Source: Arenicola marina
Lineage: Eukaryota > Annelida > Polychaeta > Arenicolidae
NCBI GenBank assembly: GCA_964019135.1
Contig: OZ025249.1
Location: 38,971,247-39,035,246 of the forward strand
DNA length: 64,000 nt
Direction: 5' to 3'
Each line of letters begins with the position of its first letter. Within the stretch, counting starts at the first letter, position 1. The notes below the pieces were generated by a model that was given only the letters and a program-made list of their open reading frames with translations, was not told where the DNA came from and did not search any database. The translations under genes were made by a program, and so were the position numbers. This document shows positions 1-12,300 of this stretch, in pieces.

Positions 1-388
1 TTCTGTTATATTTATTATTATGAGTTATTGTTTTGACACTTATTATTCGTCTGCGAGTCTGTATGGAAATACTGTGAAACTTAATAAAGCCGAAAGGATT
101 AAAAGAAAGAACGGTTGAAAAAGTATAGACTTTTTTGATTTGATGAAGAATATTGATATATACATTTTGGATATACTTCTACTTATACACTGTATATATA
201 TTAATATATGTCCGTCCAAACATGTGTAAGACTAAGCCCACAGGGATTTCGAAAAGGAAGTCTCCTTTGGTTGCCATAAGAGTTTGATATGGACAAGCCA
301 TACATTCTATGTAAACTTCCTATGTTTACCTATATATTATCCCGTGCATCAACGAGAGAGTTAATGTATATATATTTTTTCAACACAG

Positions 389-3300
389 CCATCCACGGCG
401 AGTACAGCTGATGAGGTCGGCCCACTGCTGACGCGGCTGCTGAGCAAATACTGCAAGAGCGCCAACCCCCACGTCAGACAGGTGAGTCAGTAGCGAACAT
501 GTGGGACAATTGATAGCCCACAACACCACTTCGTGCATGCATTTGCTCGCAGTTAAGCTCATGCTGTCGAGTGTAATCGACGCGTCAAAATGTCCCACAG
601 TTCAAATGTATTTTGTTTTGTATGTCATAAAGACACTCAGTTTTTCAAAATCAGAGCCCATATTCATAATCCTGTCGACACTTCCGTGTCAAGAATTCCT
701 GTTTCGTCATCGCCTCTCAAGCTCTAAGGGGGTGGCATTCAAGCTACTCCTCAGCGGATCTGTTAAATTAAATGTTGGCATTTCGCTAATTCTTAAATGC
801 GCTGGCATGGTGGACATGTGTAATATGTTTTTCGCCAGGAAGAGCACTGAAATATCGATTATACTTCCTTACCCTGTTTCGGCACAATTATATCGTGTAC
901 GGAGCATGTGTGTATAATATATACGATAAAGCAAAGAACATATTGGTTGTTTCAGAGTCCTATGCCATGGTGATTCATCTTTGCGAAATCCGAATTGTAA
1001 TACGATTTCGTTGTGTACGCTAGTTGGGACCGTGACAGTCCGCAGTGCCGGGCTTGAATATAACTATGAATGTTTTTATCAAATACACGCAAGCAGTGAC
1101 TACTCATTTACATATAATTTATTATTATATGCACTAACCAGCCAATACGTTTGATTCCGCTCGCTCCCTCAGGCTGCGTGCATCTGGCTGATGACTCTGG
1201 TGAAGAAATGCGGCGCCAACGCCGAGGTGCAGAAGGAGTTGGACAACATCCAGGCTGCCTTCATGGATCTGCTGACGGAGAACGACGGTACGAACTGACC
1301 CGATGGCTAGACCGAGGGGTTGGAACGGGGCGGGGGAGTAAAAACAGTGAATTCTGTGGCTGGTTTGTTGCTGTACATAGGCGGACGTCTCTTGTCTGCG
1401 ACGCAGGGTATTAGCCAGAGAAACGCCAGTTTCAATTTTGGCTGGCAGATTTTCAGTCTGGCGGGCACTCAGGTGTTGTTTACCCGCCCAAAAAGGGCCT
1501 TTTGGTCAGGAAGTTTAGAAAAAAAATCATAGCTGTCACAATTTTATATAAACACTTTTTTTTAGCAGCCAAAATATTGGCTTGCAAGAAAAAATCTGGC
1601 TAATACCCTGGTCTGCGTGATAGTTAATATATCTGTACAGGGGTTACACATGTAATACCGAGGAACCGACCGTCAGCAACACTTGATTCCAAATCAAGAA
1701 ATCTTATGTTGTAATAGATGTGTTAATGAAGCCAGAAATCAGTGAATAAAATTGATTATATTTGTGAATCTTCTCGACATAACATTTTCGTCCCGTGATA
1801 CCTACTCCAGGCTGTCCAGTGACCCTACTGTTTCTTACTTGTTGGTCTCCATTCTATTTTTCCTACTTTTTCTTCAAAATACCTGCTGTTTCCTAGTATT
1901 AGCGTTGTCTTTCAGAGTTGAAAGCGGACATAACGTCCATTATACTAGCGTTTTCTTACACAGTGGATACAGGACTTAGCGTCCATTGTAACAACGTTTC
2001 ATTACAGACTTGACACAGGACATAGCGTCCAAGGGGCTTGGCGTCGTGTATGAGAACTGTAGCGAGGAGCACAGGCAGCAGTTGGTGTCCACTCTGGTCG
2101 AGACACTCATGTCAGGGCGCAAGTAAGTCCACTGCTGCGGTGACCTGCACACAAATATGGAGATTTTACTCTCTACCTTAGGTTAGGTATCAAGGTTTTC
2201 TCTCATCTTAAGCCACCTAAGATAACAGGAGGTCAAGATTATCTTTTTTTTCGCTTTGTGTGACCTGTAATGCTGACGGCGTAACATTTAACTGAGCCGT
2301 CCGCAATGAAACTATATACTGTTGGGTTATCCCTGTCGCCAGATCCGCTGGTCTAGCAACGATGATTGTTATGTTTGTGATCCTCCAGGGTTCAGCAGAA
2401 CGTCACTGGAGACACGGAACTCTTCAAGGACGGGGCTCTGGGCAAGACTCCTGACGGGTGAGTCAGCACTTTAAGCTATTACATGTGTATCCGAACCTAG
2501 TACACGTGTACCCATAGCTAACCCATAGCTAGTACACGTGCACCCGTAGCTAGTACACTTGTGCCCGTAGCTAGTACATGTGTACCTGTAGCTAGTACCT
2601 GTGTACCCGTAGCTAGTACACGTGTACCTATAGCTAACCCATAGCTAGTACACGTGTACCCGTAGTTAGTACATGTGTACCCGTAGCTGGTATATGTGCA
2701 CCTGTAGCTAGTACCTGTGTACCCGTAGCTAGTACATGTGTACCCGTAGCCAGTACATGTGTACCGTAACTAGTATGTGTGTACCGTAGCTAGTATATGT
2801 GTACCAGTGGTTAGCACATGTGTACCTGTTTCTAGTACATGTGTACTCAAGATAGTACATGTGTACCCAAGCTAGTACATGTGTACCCGTAGACTGGGTA
2901 CCTTAAGTGTGCCGTACAATACCCTGGGATCCTTAGTTCGTCTCCATTGGACATTTCTTATTCATAAAGCATAATTCATTATACCGGTAAGTGTTTTTCC
3001 AGTATCTCCAGCAATCGTTTGATTAACGTTTTCGTACCATTACTTGACCACAGGAAAGGTATGTCTACGTACAAGGAGCTGTGCTCTATCGCCAATGATC
3101 TCAACCAACCTGACCTCATCTACAAGTTCATGCATCTAGCAAATCACAATGCTGTCTGGAACTCAAAAATGGTAAGATTATTTAAATCATTGTATTGTAC
3201 CTGCAACGCCGGTCTTGAATACAATGCAACTTAAAGAAGACTAAAATATTTTGTTTAATTATTGATTTACTGTTGGTATATTGACTAAATTTAACGCAAA

Positions 3301-6300
3301 GGTGTATGTTATATACCTGCGATATTAGTACCTTGAGACCAGTTTGTAGTGGTTCCTTCACACCAGGTATGAAATAAAATAAAGGAAAGGAAGAATCTGT
3401 TTTGCTTTTTTAGGTGTCGTTATTGGCTCGAAGAAATTGTACTGAGGCTAATCAAGTCAATGGGGTTGAGAAAGTCACGTTACTGAGAAATGTTCCTGAA
3501 CTGTTTTGCTGGTGTGGACCTTTCATCAAGTGGATTTTTGTTGTTCTCCAGGGTGCGGCTTTCGGCTTTACGACGATAGCCAGCCAGGCGGGAGACCAGC
3601 TGGCACCGTACCTGGACAAGATCCTTCCCAAGTTGTATCGCTACCAATTTGACCCCAACCTCAAGATCCAACAGGCCATGACCAGCATCTGGAACGCGCT
3701 CGTGCCCAAGGCGAAAGATACCGTAAGCGAACAGCGGGCATATAACAACAGTCTAAGAGCTAGAAAATAAAAAGTGAAACCACAGGTACTGATATCATTA
3801 AAATTAATGGACATTGGCCGTAATTGCCAGCTGAATATTGACTTGTTTCTTACTCCGTGATACACTATAGGGTCAAAGCGTCCTGAATATACAACCAACC
3901 AATCTCTACACTATGGCCAAGCATCTTGATATTTAGGTGGCCTTCGCGCACTGACTGTACTGATTATAACTATTGCTGTCTAAGGTTCACTGATTTACAA
4001 GATGTGACATTTTCGGTACTTGCGTAGTACTCCGGTTTCCATAGTTTGTGGGACGCATATACGCCATATTGGCAATTCGTCTTGGCGTCAACCTGGACCA
4101 TGGGTCGCACGATAAAGATCCATTGTCTTTCTTCGTAAAGAGTAGGGGGTTACCCCCGATGACATGGCTCCAGTCTTCCTTCCTTCTCCCATTGGCGCGA
4201 TATGAGCAAAAGTGGTTCAAGCGTCCTGAATATACAACCAACTAATCAACCTGGACCATACACGCTCTAGAACCTCTTCAACTAGACCATAGTCAATGCA
4301 AGTAATCGCCCCTAATCCTAAATAATCCAAGTAAGAAATTGTTAACGTGAGTATAAATTCCGTTTAAAAATGTGCATTTAACATTTTGTGCGTCTTATGA
4401 CGGTTGGACTTTCAACGTTTGTGTACCGCGTGTCTGACCGTGTGACTACTCGGCAGGTGGACAAGTACGTGGTGCCTATTATGGACGACTTGCTGAAGAA
4501 CCTGGTCAGCAACCAGTGGAGGGTGCGAGAGTCGAGGTACGTCACTCAGGGGAACAGGTGGGGATGTCATAGCGGTGAACGAGATGGATCTGAAACAATC
4601 ACTGTATCACTGAAGAGAACAGGTGGTGAAAACCATTAGTTTGGGTGACAATTTTTATTGTGAACTCTTCTGGTTACACTTTGCCACAAGAAATCCGATA
4701 AAGAGAAGAGGTGGGGACTATCTACCATGGCGCCTACAGTTACGGCTATTATTTCATGTGGAAATACGGTTATTTGGTAAAACTGGTTGAAATGTTTGAT
4801 CCGGCGGTAAAGATGCGAGTGTTTATGCATGGAAAAAATATGTTCTGATTTTTTTTGGAAATGCATGGTTTACAGTAGCATCGTTTTCAGCGGCGTAGAT
4901 TATTAAATGTGCAGGTGTAGTCTCACTATAGTATATCATATTTTCTATGAATTAAGGTACAGAGGAATTTTGCATATGATGGTTTACGATCTAAGTTTGT
5001 TTCTTTTGATGACAAAGCCTTGCTGATGCATTCCTCAACAAATAACCAGCACTTTTAACAGGTATTTAAAAAAAAAAATAGTTCTTTAAATGCGTCTGAT
5101 TCGTAGCGTTTATCTGGTGCACATTTTCGCCCAAATTTACAGTAACTATGAAATAAATTATTGTGGAGCATCGCCGTTACATGGCATTGCGATGTATTGA
5201 ATCGCTAACTGTCGGAGGTTAAACTCTAATTGCTGTAAACGTTTTGTCCATAAATTACGGAGGAATGTTGCACATGATGGTTTACGATCTAAGTCTGAAT
5301 CATTTGCTGACAATATTTAGCTGATGCACTTTCCTTTTCACAAGTTACAACATGCTTGAACAAATTTGTTTCATAAAATAATATATTCACAGTAAAATGT
5401 AGAAGTGTATATGAAGTCTGTAGAAATTGTTATTTTATATTAAAGAATAATATAACTTCAAGGAATTTGGCATATCATGGTTTACGATCTAAGTCTGAAT
5501 CATTTGCTGACAATACTTTGCTGATGGAATTCCTTATCACGACTTGTGATACTTGAACACGTTTGTTTCATAGCATTTATAATTACGGTCAATTGTAGAA
5601 GTGCATATGTTTTCTGGATGAACTATTATTCATATTTAATATTTTGTTTAATCAGATAAAGTATAGGTATCTGTAGAGGAATTTTGCATGTGATGGTACA
5701 CGATCTAAGTCTGAATCATTTGCTGACAATACTTTGCTGATGCAATTCCTTATCGTGACTTTCGATATTTGAACACGTTTGTTTCATAACATTTATAATT
5801 ACGGTCAATTGTACAAGTGCATATGTATTCTGTAGGAAATATTATTCATATTAAATGTTTCATTTGATCAGGCACCTATATGTGCTGAGGAATTTTGCAT
5901 GTGATGGTTTACGATCTAAGTCTGACTCTTGTTGCTGACAATATTTTGCTGATGCAGTTTCTCTTTACGAATTATCAATTTGTTTATTAAGGAAAGTCAT
6001 TTTTGTACAGCCTAGGACTAACCTTACTCAGCTCATCCCCAATTTTTTTTGAACTGCAATGTCAAAGGAATTTTGCACATGATGGTTTACGATCTAAGTC
6101 TGAATCATTTGCTGACAATACTTTGCTGATGCATTTCCTTTGCACAAGTTACAACATGTTGGGCATACTTTAACAAGTTTGTTTCTTTAAATATATCATT
6201 ATAGTAAAATGTAGAAGTGCATATGTAGTCTGTATAAAAGTTTCATTTTTATATTAAGGACTGTTCTGTTCGATGAACTAAATCATTTGCTGACAATACC

Positions 6301-9300
6301 TTAAAAATTTAGTTAAAGGTTCAGAAGCGTAGATGCAGTTGGTAGATATCATATTAAACATTAGTGTTCCTTCTCAAGAGGAGGATTCTCGCTGGCTCAG
6401 TAGGGCCGCCCGATAGCTCAGTGGGTTAGAGTGCTAAATGCCAGCACTCTGGCAACACGAGAGCCTAAATTCACGTGGATCGGTGGTTCGCTCTCCGCTG
6501 TGGCCAGATCTGTGGGGTCACGGGATAAAGATCCCATGTCCTTCACAAAGAGTATAGGGTTACCCCGAGGACATGGCTCCGTTCTTCTCTTCCTTCTCCT
6601 ATTGACACGATATGACCAGAATTGGTTTAAGTGTTCTGAATATACAACGAAACCGAACCCTAGCTCAGTTATTACGCTGGCTCTGTTGCAGATCAACAGG
6701 TGATGGTATGTTCCATCCAACCCTATATCATTGTTCCTCGAGGCTTCTTGGCCCAGTTCCCTTAGCGTTCCTGTACACCAGTGGCATAGCGCACCAACTT
6801 TTAATTTCTATAAAGATACATTACAGAGGAATTATGCATATGATGGTGTACGATCTAAGTCTGATTTATTTGCTGACGAATCTTTGCTGATGCATTCCTC
6901 AACAAGTATTTTAATCGAGATCTTTTTAAAACATTATTTTTCGGCATGCGTATAATTCTTAACGACATGCGCTTTTGGAGCATACCGTCGTCCAAGTTGA
7001 CAAACTGTAAACTAACCAGATCAATAATTAAGCTTCACCATTCATATTTTGTACCGACTGGCCAGGGTCAGAGGGTTAACTCTCGAGAAAGTGCCTCTCG
7101 GAGAGCTCTTTCATATTAGTCTTCTTGTCGATGAATTACAGAGGAAAGTTGCATATAATGGTTTACGATCTATGTCTGAATCAGTTGTTGACCAAACTTT
7201 GCTGATTTTTTTTCCTTTTTTGCAAATTACCATCTTGCTTGGACTTAGTGATATATGTAGCAACAGCTTAAACGAGAGTTGAGGAATCATGCAATGATGT
7301 TTTTGCATGTCAGTCTGAAGTTGATGACACTTTCATTTCTGATGCAAGTTTCCTCATGTTAGTGTTCTTAAATTTACATTTTCTATATATTGGTTTCCGT
7401 TGATGACGACAGTGATATATGTAGCGACATTTTAGCAAAAGTTGAGGAATCATTGCAATGATGATTTTGCATGTCAGTCTGAAGTTGATGACACTATTTT
7501 CATTTCTGATGCAAGATTCCTCATGTTTGTGTTCTTAAATTAAAATATTCTAGAGATATATGTAGCAACATTTTAGCAAAAGTTGAGGAACCATTGCAAT
7601 GATGATTTTGCATGTCAGTCTGAAGTTGATGACACTAATTTCATTTCTGATGCAAGTTTCCTCATGTTAATGTTCTTAAATATACATTTTCTAGATATAG
7701 GTTTTCGTTGATGACGACAGTGATATATGTAGCGACATTTTAGCGAAAGTTGAGGAATCATGCAACAATGATTTTGCATGTCAGTCTGAAGTTGATGACA
7801 CTATTTTCATTTCTAATGCAAGTTTCCTCATGTTAGTGGGCGCATTTCTTTGGGCCAGGTTCGGTATCCCGCCCCGGGCCCGCAACACGTGACAAGGAAC
7901 TTCCGAGTATGCCGATAGGGATATGCCTATTCCAATGAAATGCACACACCGTTCCCATCCGGTGCACATTAAGGCACTGGAACCAACCTACTCTCATCAC
8001 CTTTCAATCAGCCGCCATCTTCTCCCGAATGCCCCTTGCTGTTTAGAACGGGGCACATCGGCATACCGAATGCATGCGCGCGCATCCATACCCGGGTGAA
8101 AGAAGTGTCGGGCGGTGAACCGATGCGTAATGTGCGTATTCGGTCCACCGTAGGGATACACCCGGGTTACCAAAGAAATGCGCCCAGTGTTCTTAAATTT
8201 ACATTTTCTATATATTGGTTTCTATTGATGACGACAGTGATATATGTAAGGACATTTTAGCAAAAGTTGAGGAATCATTGTAATGATGATTTTGCATGTC
8301 AGTCTGAAGTTGATGACACTATTTTCATTTCCGATGCAAGTTTCCTCATGTTGGTGTTCTTAAGTTTAAATATTCTAGATACTGATTTTCGTTGATGACG
8401 ACAATGATATATGTAGCAAAATTTTAGCGAAAGTTGAGGAATCATTGCAATGATGATTTTGCATGTCAGTCTGAAGTTGATGACACTATTTTCATTTCTG
8501 ATGCTAGTTTCCTCATGTTAGTGCTCTTAAATTTAAATATTCTAGATACTGGTTTTCGTTGAAGACGACAGTGATATATGTAGCGATAGTTTAGCAAAAG
8601 TTGAGGAATCATGCAATGATGATTTTGCATGTCAGTCTGAAGTTGATGACACTATTTTCATTTCTGATGCAAGTTTCCTCATGTTAGTGTTCTTAAATAT
8701 ACATTTTCTAGATATTGGTTTCCGTTGATGACGACAGTGATATATGTTGCGACAGTTTAGCGAAAGTTGAATCATTGCAATGATGATTTTGCATGTCAGT
8801 CTGAAGTTGATGCCACTATTTTTATTTCTGATGCGAGTTTTCTCATGTTAGTGTTTTTAAATACACATTTTCTTGATATTGGTTTCCGTTGATGACGACA
8901 GTGATATATGTAGCGACATTTTAGCGAAAGTTGAGGAATCACGCAATGATGATTTTGCATGTCAGTCTGAAGTTGATGACACTATTTTCATTTCTGATGC
9001 AAGTTTCCTCATGTTGGTGTTCTTAAATATACATTTTCTAGATATTGGTTTCCGTTGATGACGACAGTTATATATGTTGTGACAGTTCAGCGAAAGTTGA
9101 GGAATCATGCAATGATGATTTTGCATGTCAGTCTGAAGTTAATGACACTATTTTCATTTCTGATGCAAATTTCTTCATGTTGGTGTTCTTAAATATACAT
9201 TTTCTAGATATTGGTTTTCGTTGAAGACGACAGTGATATATGTAGCGACATTTTAGCGAAAGTTGAGGAATCATGCAATGATGATTTTGCATGTCAGTCT

Positions 9301-12300
9301 GAAGTTGATGACACTATTTTCATTTCTGATGCTATTTTCCTCATGTTGGTGTTAATTAAAATGTTCTAGATATTAGTTTTCGTTGATGACCGCAGTAATA
9401 TATGTAGAAACATTTTAGCGAAAGTTGAGGAATCATTGCAATGATGATTTTGCATGTCAGTCTGAAGTTGATGACACTATTTTCATTTCTGATGCTAGTT
9501 TCCTCATGTTGGTGTTTTTAAATTAAAATTTTCTAGATTCTGGTTTTCGTTGAAGACGACAGTGATATATGTAGCGATAGTTTAGCGAATGTTGAGGAAT
9601 CATGCAATGATGATTTTGCATGTCAGTCTGAAGTTGATGACACTATTTTCATTTCTGATGCAAGTTTCCTCATGTTAGTGTTCTTAAATATACATTTTCT
9701 AGATATTGGTTTCCGTTGATGACGACAGTGATATATGTTGCGACAGTTTAGCGAAAGTTGAGGAATCATGCAATGATGATTTTGCATGTCAGTCTGAAGT
9801 TGATGACACTATTTTCATTTCTGATGCAAGTTTCCTCATGTTAGTGTTGTTAAATATACATTTCTAGATCTTGGTTTCCGTTGATGACGACAGTGATATA
9901 TGTTGCGACAGTTTAGCGAAAGTTGAGGAATCATGCAATGATGATTTTGCATGTCAGTCTGAAGTTGATGACACTATTTTCATTTCTGATGCAAGTTTCC
10001 TCATGTTGGTGTTCTTAAATATACATTTTCTTGATATTGGTTTTCGTTGATGACGACAGTGATATATGTTGCGACAGTTTAGCGAAAGTTGAGGAATCAT
10101 TGCAATGATGATTTTGCATGTCAGTCTGAAGTTGATGACACTATTTTCATTTCTGATGCAAGTTTCCTCATGTTAGTGTTCTTAAATATGCATTTTCTAG
10201 ATATTGGTTTCCGTTGATGACGAGAGTGATATATGTAGCAACATTTTAGCGAAAGTTGAGGAATTATGCAATGATGATTTTGCATGTCAGTCTGAAGTTG
10301 ATGCCACTATTTTTATTTCTGATGCGAGTTTTCTCATGTTAGTGTTTTTAAATACACATTTTCTTGATATTGGTTTCCGTTGATGACGACAGTGATATAT
10401 GTAGCGACATTTTAGCGAAAGTTGAGGAATCACGCAATGATGATTTTGCATGTCAGTCTGAAGTTGATGACACTATTTTCATTTCTGATGCAAGTTTCCT
10501 CATGTTGGTGTTCTTAAATATACATTTTCTAGATATTGGTTTCCGTTGATGACGACAGTTATATATGTTGTGACAGTTCAGCGAAAGTTGAGGAATCATG
10601 CAATGATGATTTTGCATGTCAGTCTGAAGTTAATGACACTATTTTCATTTCTGATGCAAATTTCTTCATGTTGGTGTTCTTAAATATACATTTTCTAGAT
10701 ATTGGTTTTCGTTGAAGACGACAGTGATGTATGTAGCGACATTTTAGCGAAAGTTGAGGAATCATGCAATGATGATTTTGCATGTCAGTCTGAAGTTGAT
10801 GACACTATTTTCATTTCTGATGCTATTTTCCTCATGTTGGTGTTAATTAAAATGTTCTAGATATTAGTTTTCGTTGATGACCGCAGTAATATATGTAGAA
10901 ACATTTTAGCGAAAGTTGAGGAATCATTGCAATGATGATTTTGCATGTCAGTCTGAAGTTGATGACACTATTTTCATTTCTGATGCTAGTTTCCTCATGT
11001 TGGTGTTTTTAAATTAAAATTTTCTAGATTCTGGTTTTCGTTGAAGACGACAGTGATATATGTTGCGATAGTTTAGCGAATGTTGAGGAATCATGCAATG
11101 ATGATTTTGCATGTCAGTCTGAAGTTAATGACACTATTTTCATTTCTGATGCAAGTTTCCTCATGTTGTTCTTAAATATACATTTTCTAGATATTGGTTT
11201 CCGTTGATGACGACAGTGATATATGTTGCGACAGTTTAGCGAAAGTTGAGGAATCATGCAATGATGATTTTGCATGTCAGTCTGAAGTTGATGACACTAT
11301 TTTCATTTCTGATGCAAGTTTCCTCATGTTAGTGTTGTTAAATATACATTTCTAGATCTTGGTTTCCGTTGATGACGACAGTGATATATGTTGCGACAGT
11401 TTAGCGAAAGTTGAGGAATCATGCAATGATGATTTTGCATGTCAGTCTGAAGTTGATGACACTATTTTCATTTCTGATGCAAGTTTTCTCATGTTAGTGT
11501 TCTTAAATACACATTTTCTTGATATTGGTTTTCGTTGATGACGACAGTGATATATGTAGCAACTTTTTAGCGAAAGTTGAGGAATTATGCAATGATGATT
11601 TTGCATGTCAGTCTGAAGTTGATGCCACTATTTTTATTTCTGATGCGAATTTTCTCATGTTAGTGTTTTTAAATACACATTTTCTTGATATTGGTTTCCG
11701 TTGATGACGACAGTGATATATGTAGCGACATTTTAGCGAAAGTTGAGGAATCACGCAATGATGATTTTGCATGTCAGTCTGAAGTTGATGACACTATTTT
11801 CATTTCTGATGCAAGTTTCCTCATGTTGGTGTTCTTAAATTAAAATTTTCTAGATATTGGTTTTCGTTGAAGACGACAGTGATATATGTAGCGATAGTTT
11901 AGCGAAAGTTGAGGAATCATGCAATGATGATTTTGCATGTCAGTCTGAAGTTGATGACACTATTTTCATTTCTGAATGGAATGTTGGTGTTTTAGGCCAC
12001 TTTTGTGCACATACAGGCTAAATTGGGCCAAGGAACCTCCCGAAACGTTTCATTTCTGATGCTATTTTCCTCATGTTGGTGTTAATTAAAATGTTCTAGA
12101 TATTAGTTTTCGTTAATGACCGCAGTAATATATGTAGAACCATTTTAGCGAAAGTTGAGGAATCATTGCAATGATGATTTTGCATGTCAGTCTGAAGTTG
12201 ATGACACTATTTTCATTTCTGATGCAAGTTTCCTCATGTTAGTGTTCTTAAATATACATTTTCTAGATATTGGTTTCCGTTGATGACGACAGTGATATAT

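Noticed and set aside
8873-11704. Recurring 61-residue open frames in the array (near-identical at 8873, 10364 and 11519) that look like a tandem-repeat protein
   Set aside because: The usual unit spacing of 166 bp is not a multiple of three, so frames break at each unit and never chain. The conserved core coincides with box C/D elements and a closing stem, not with codons.
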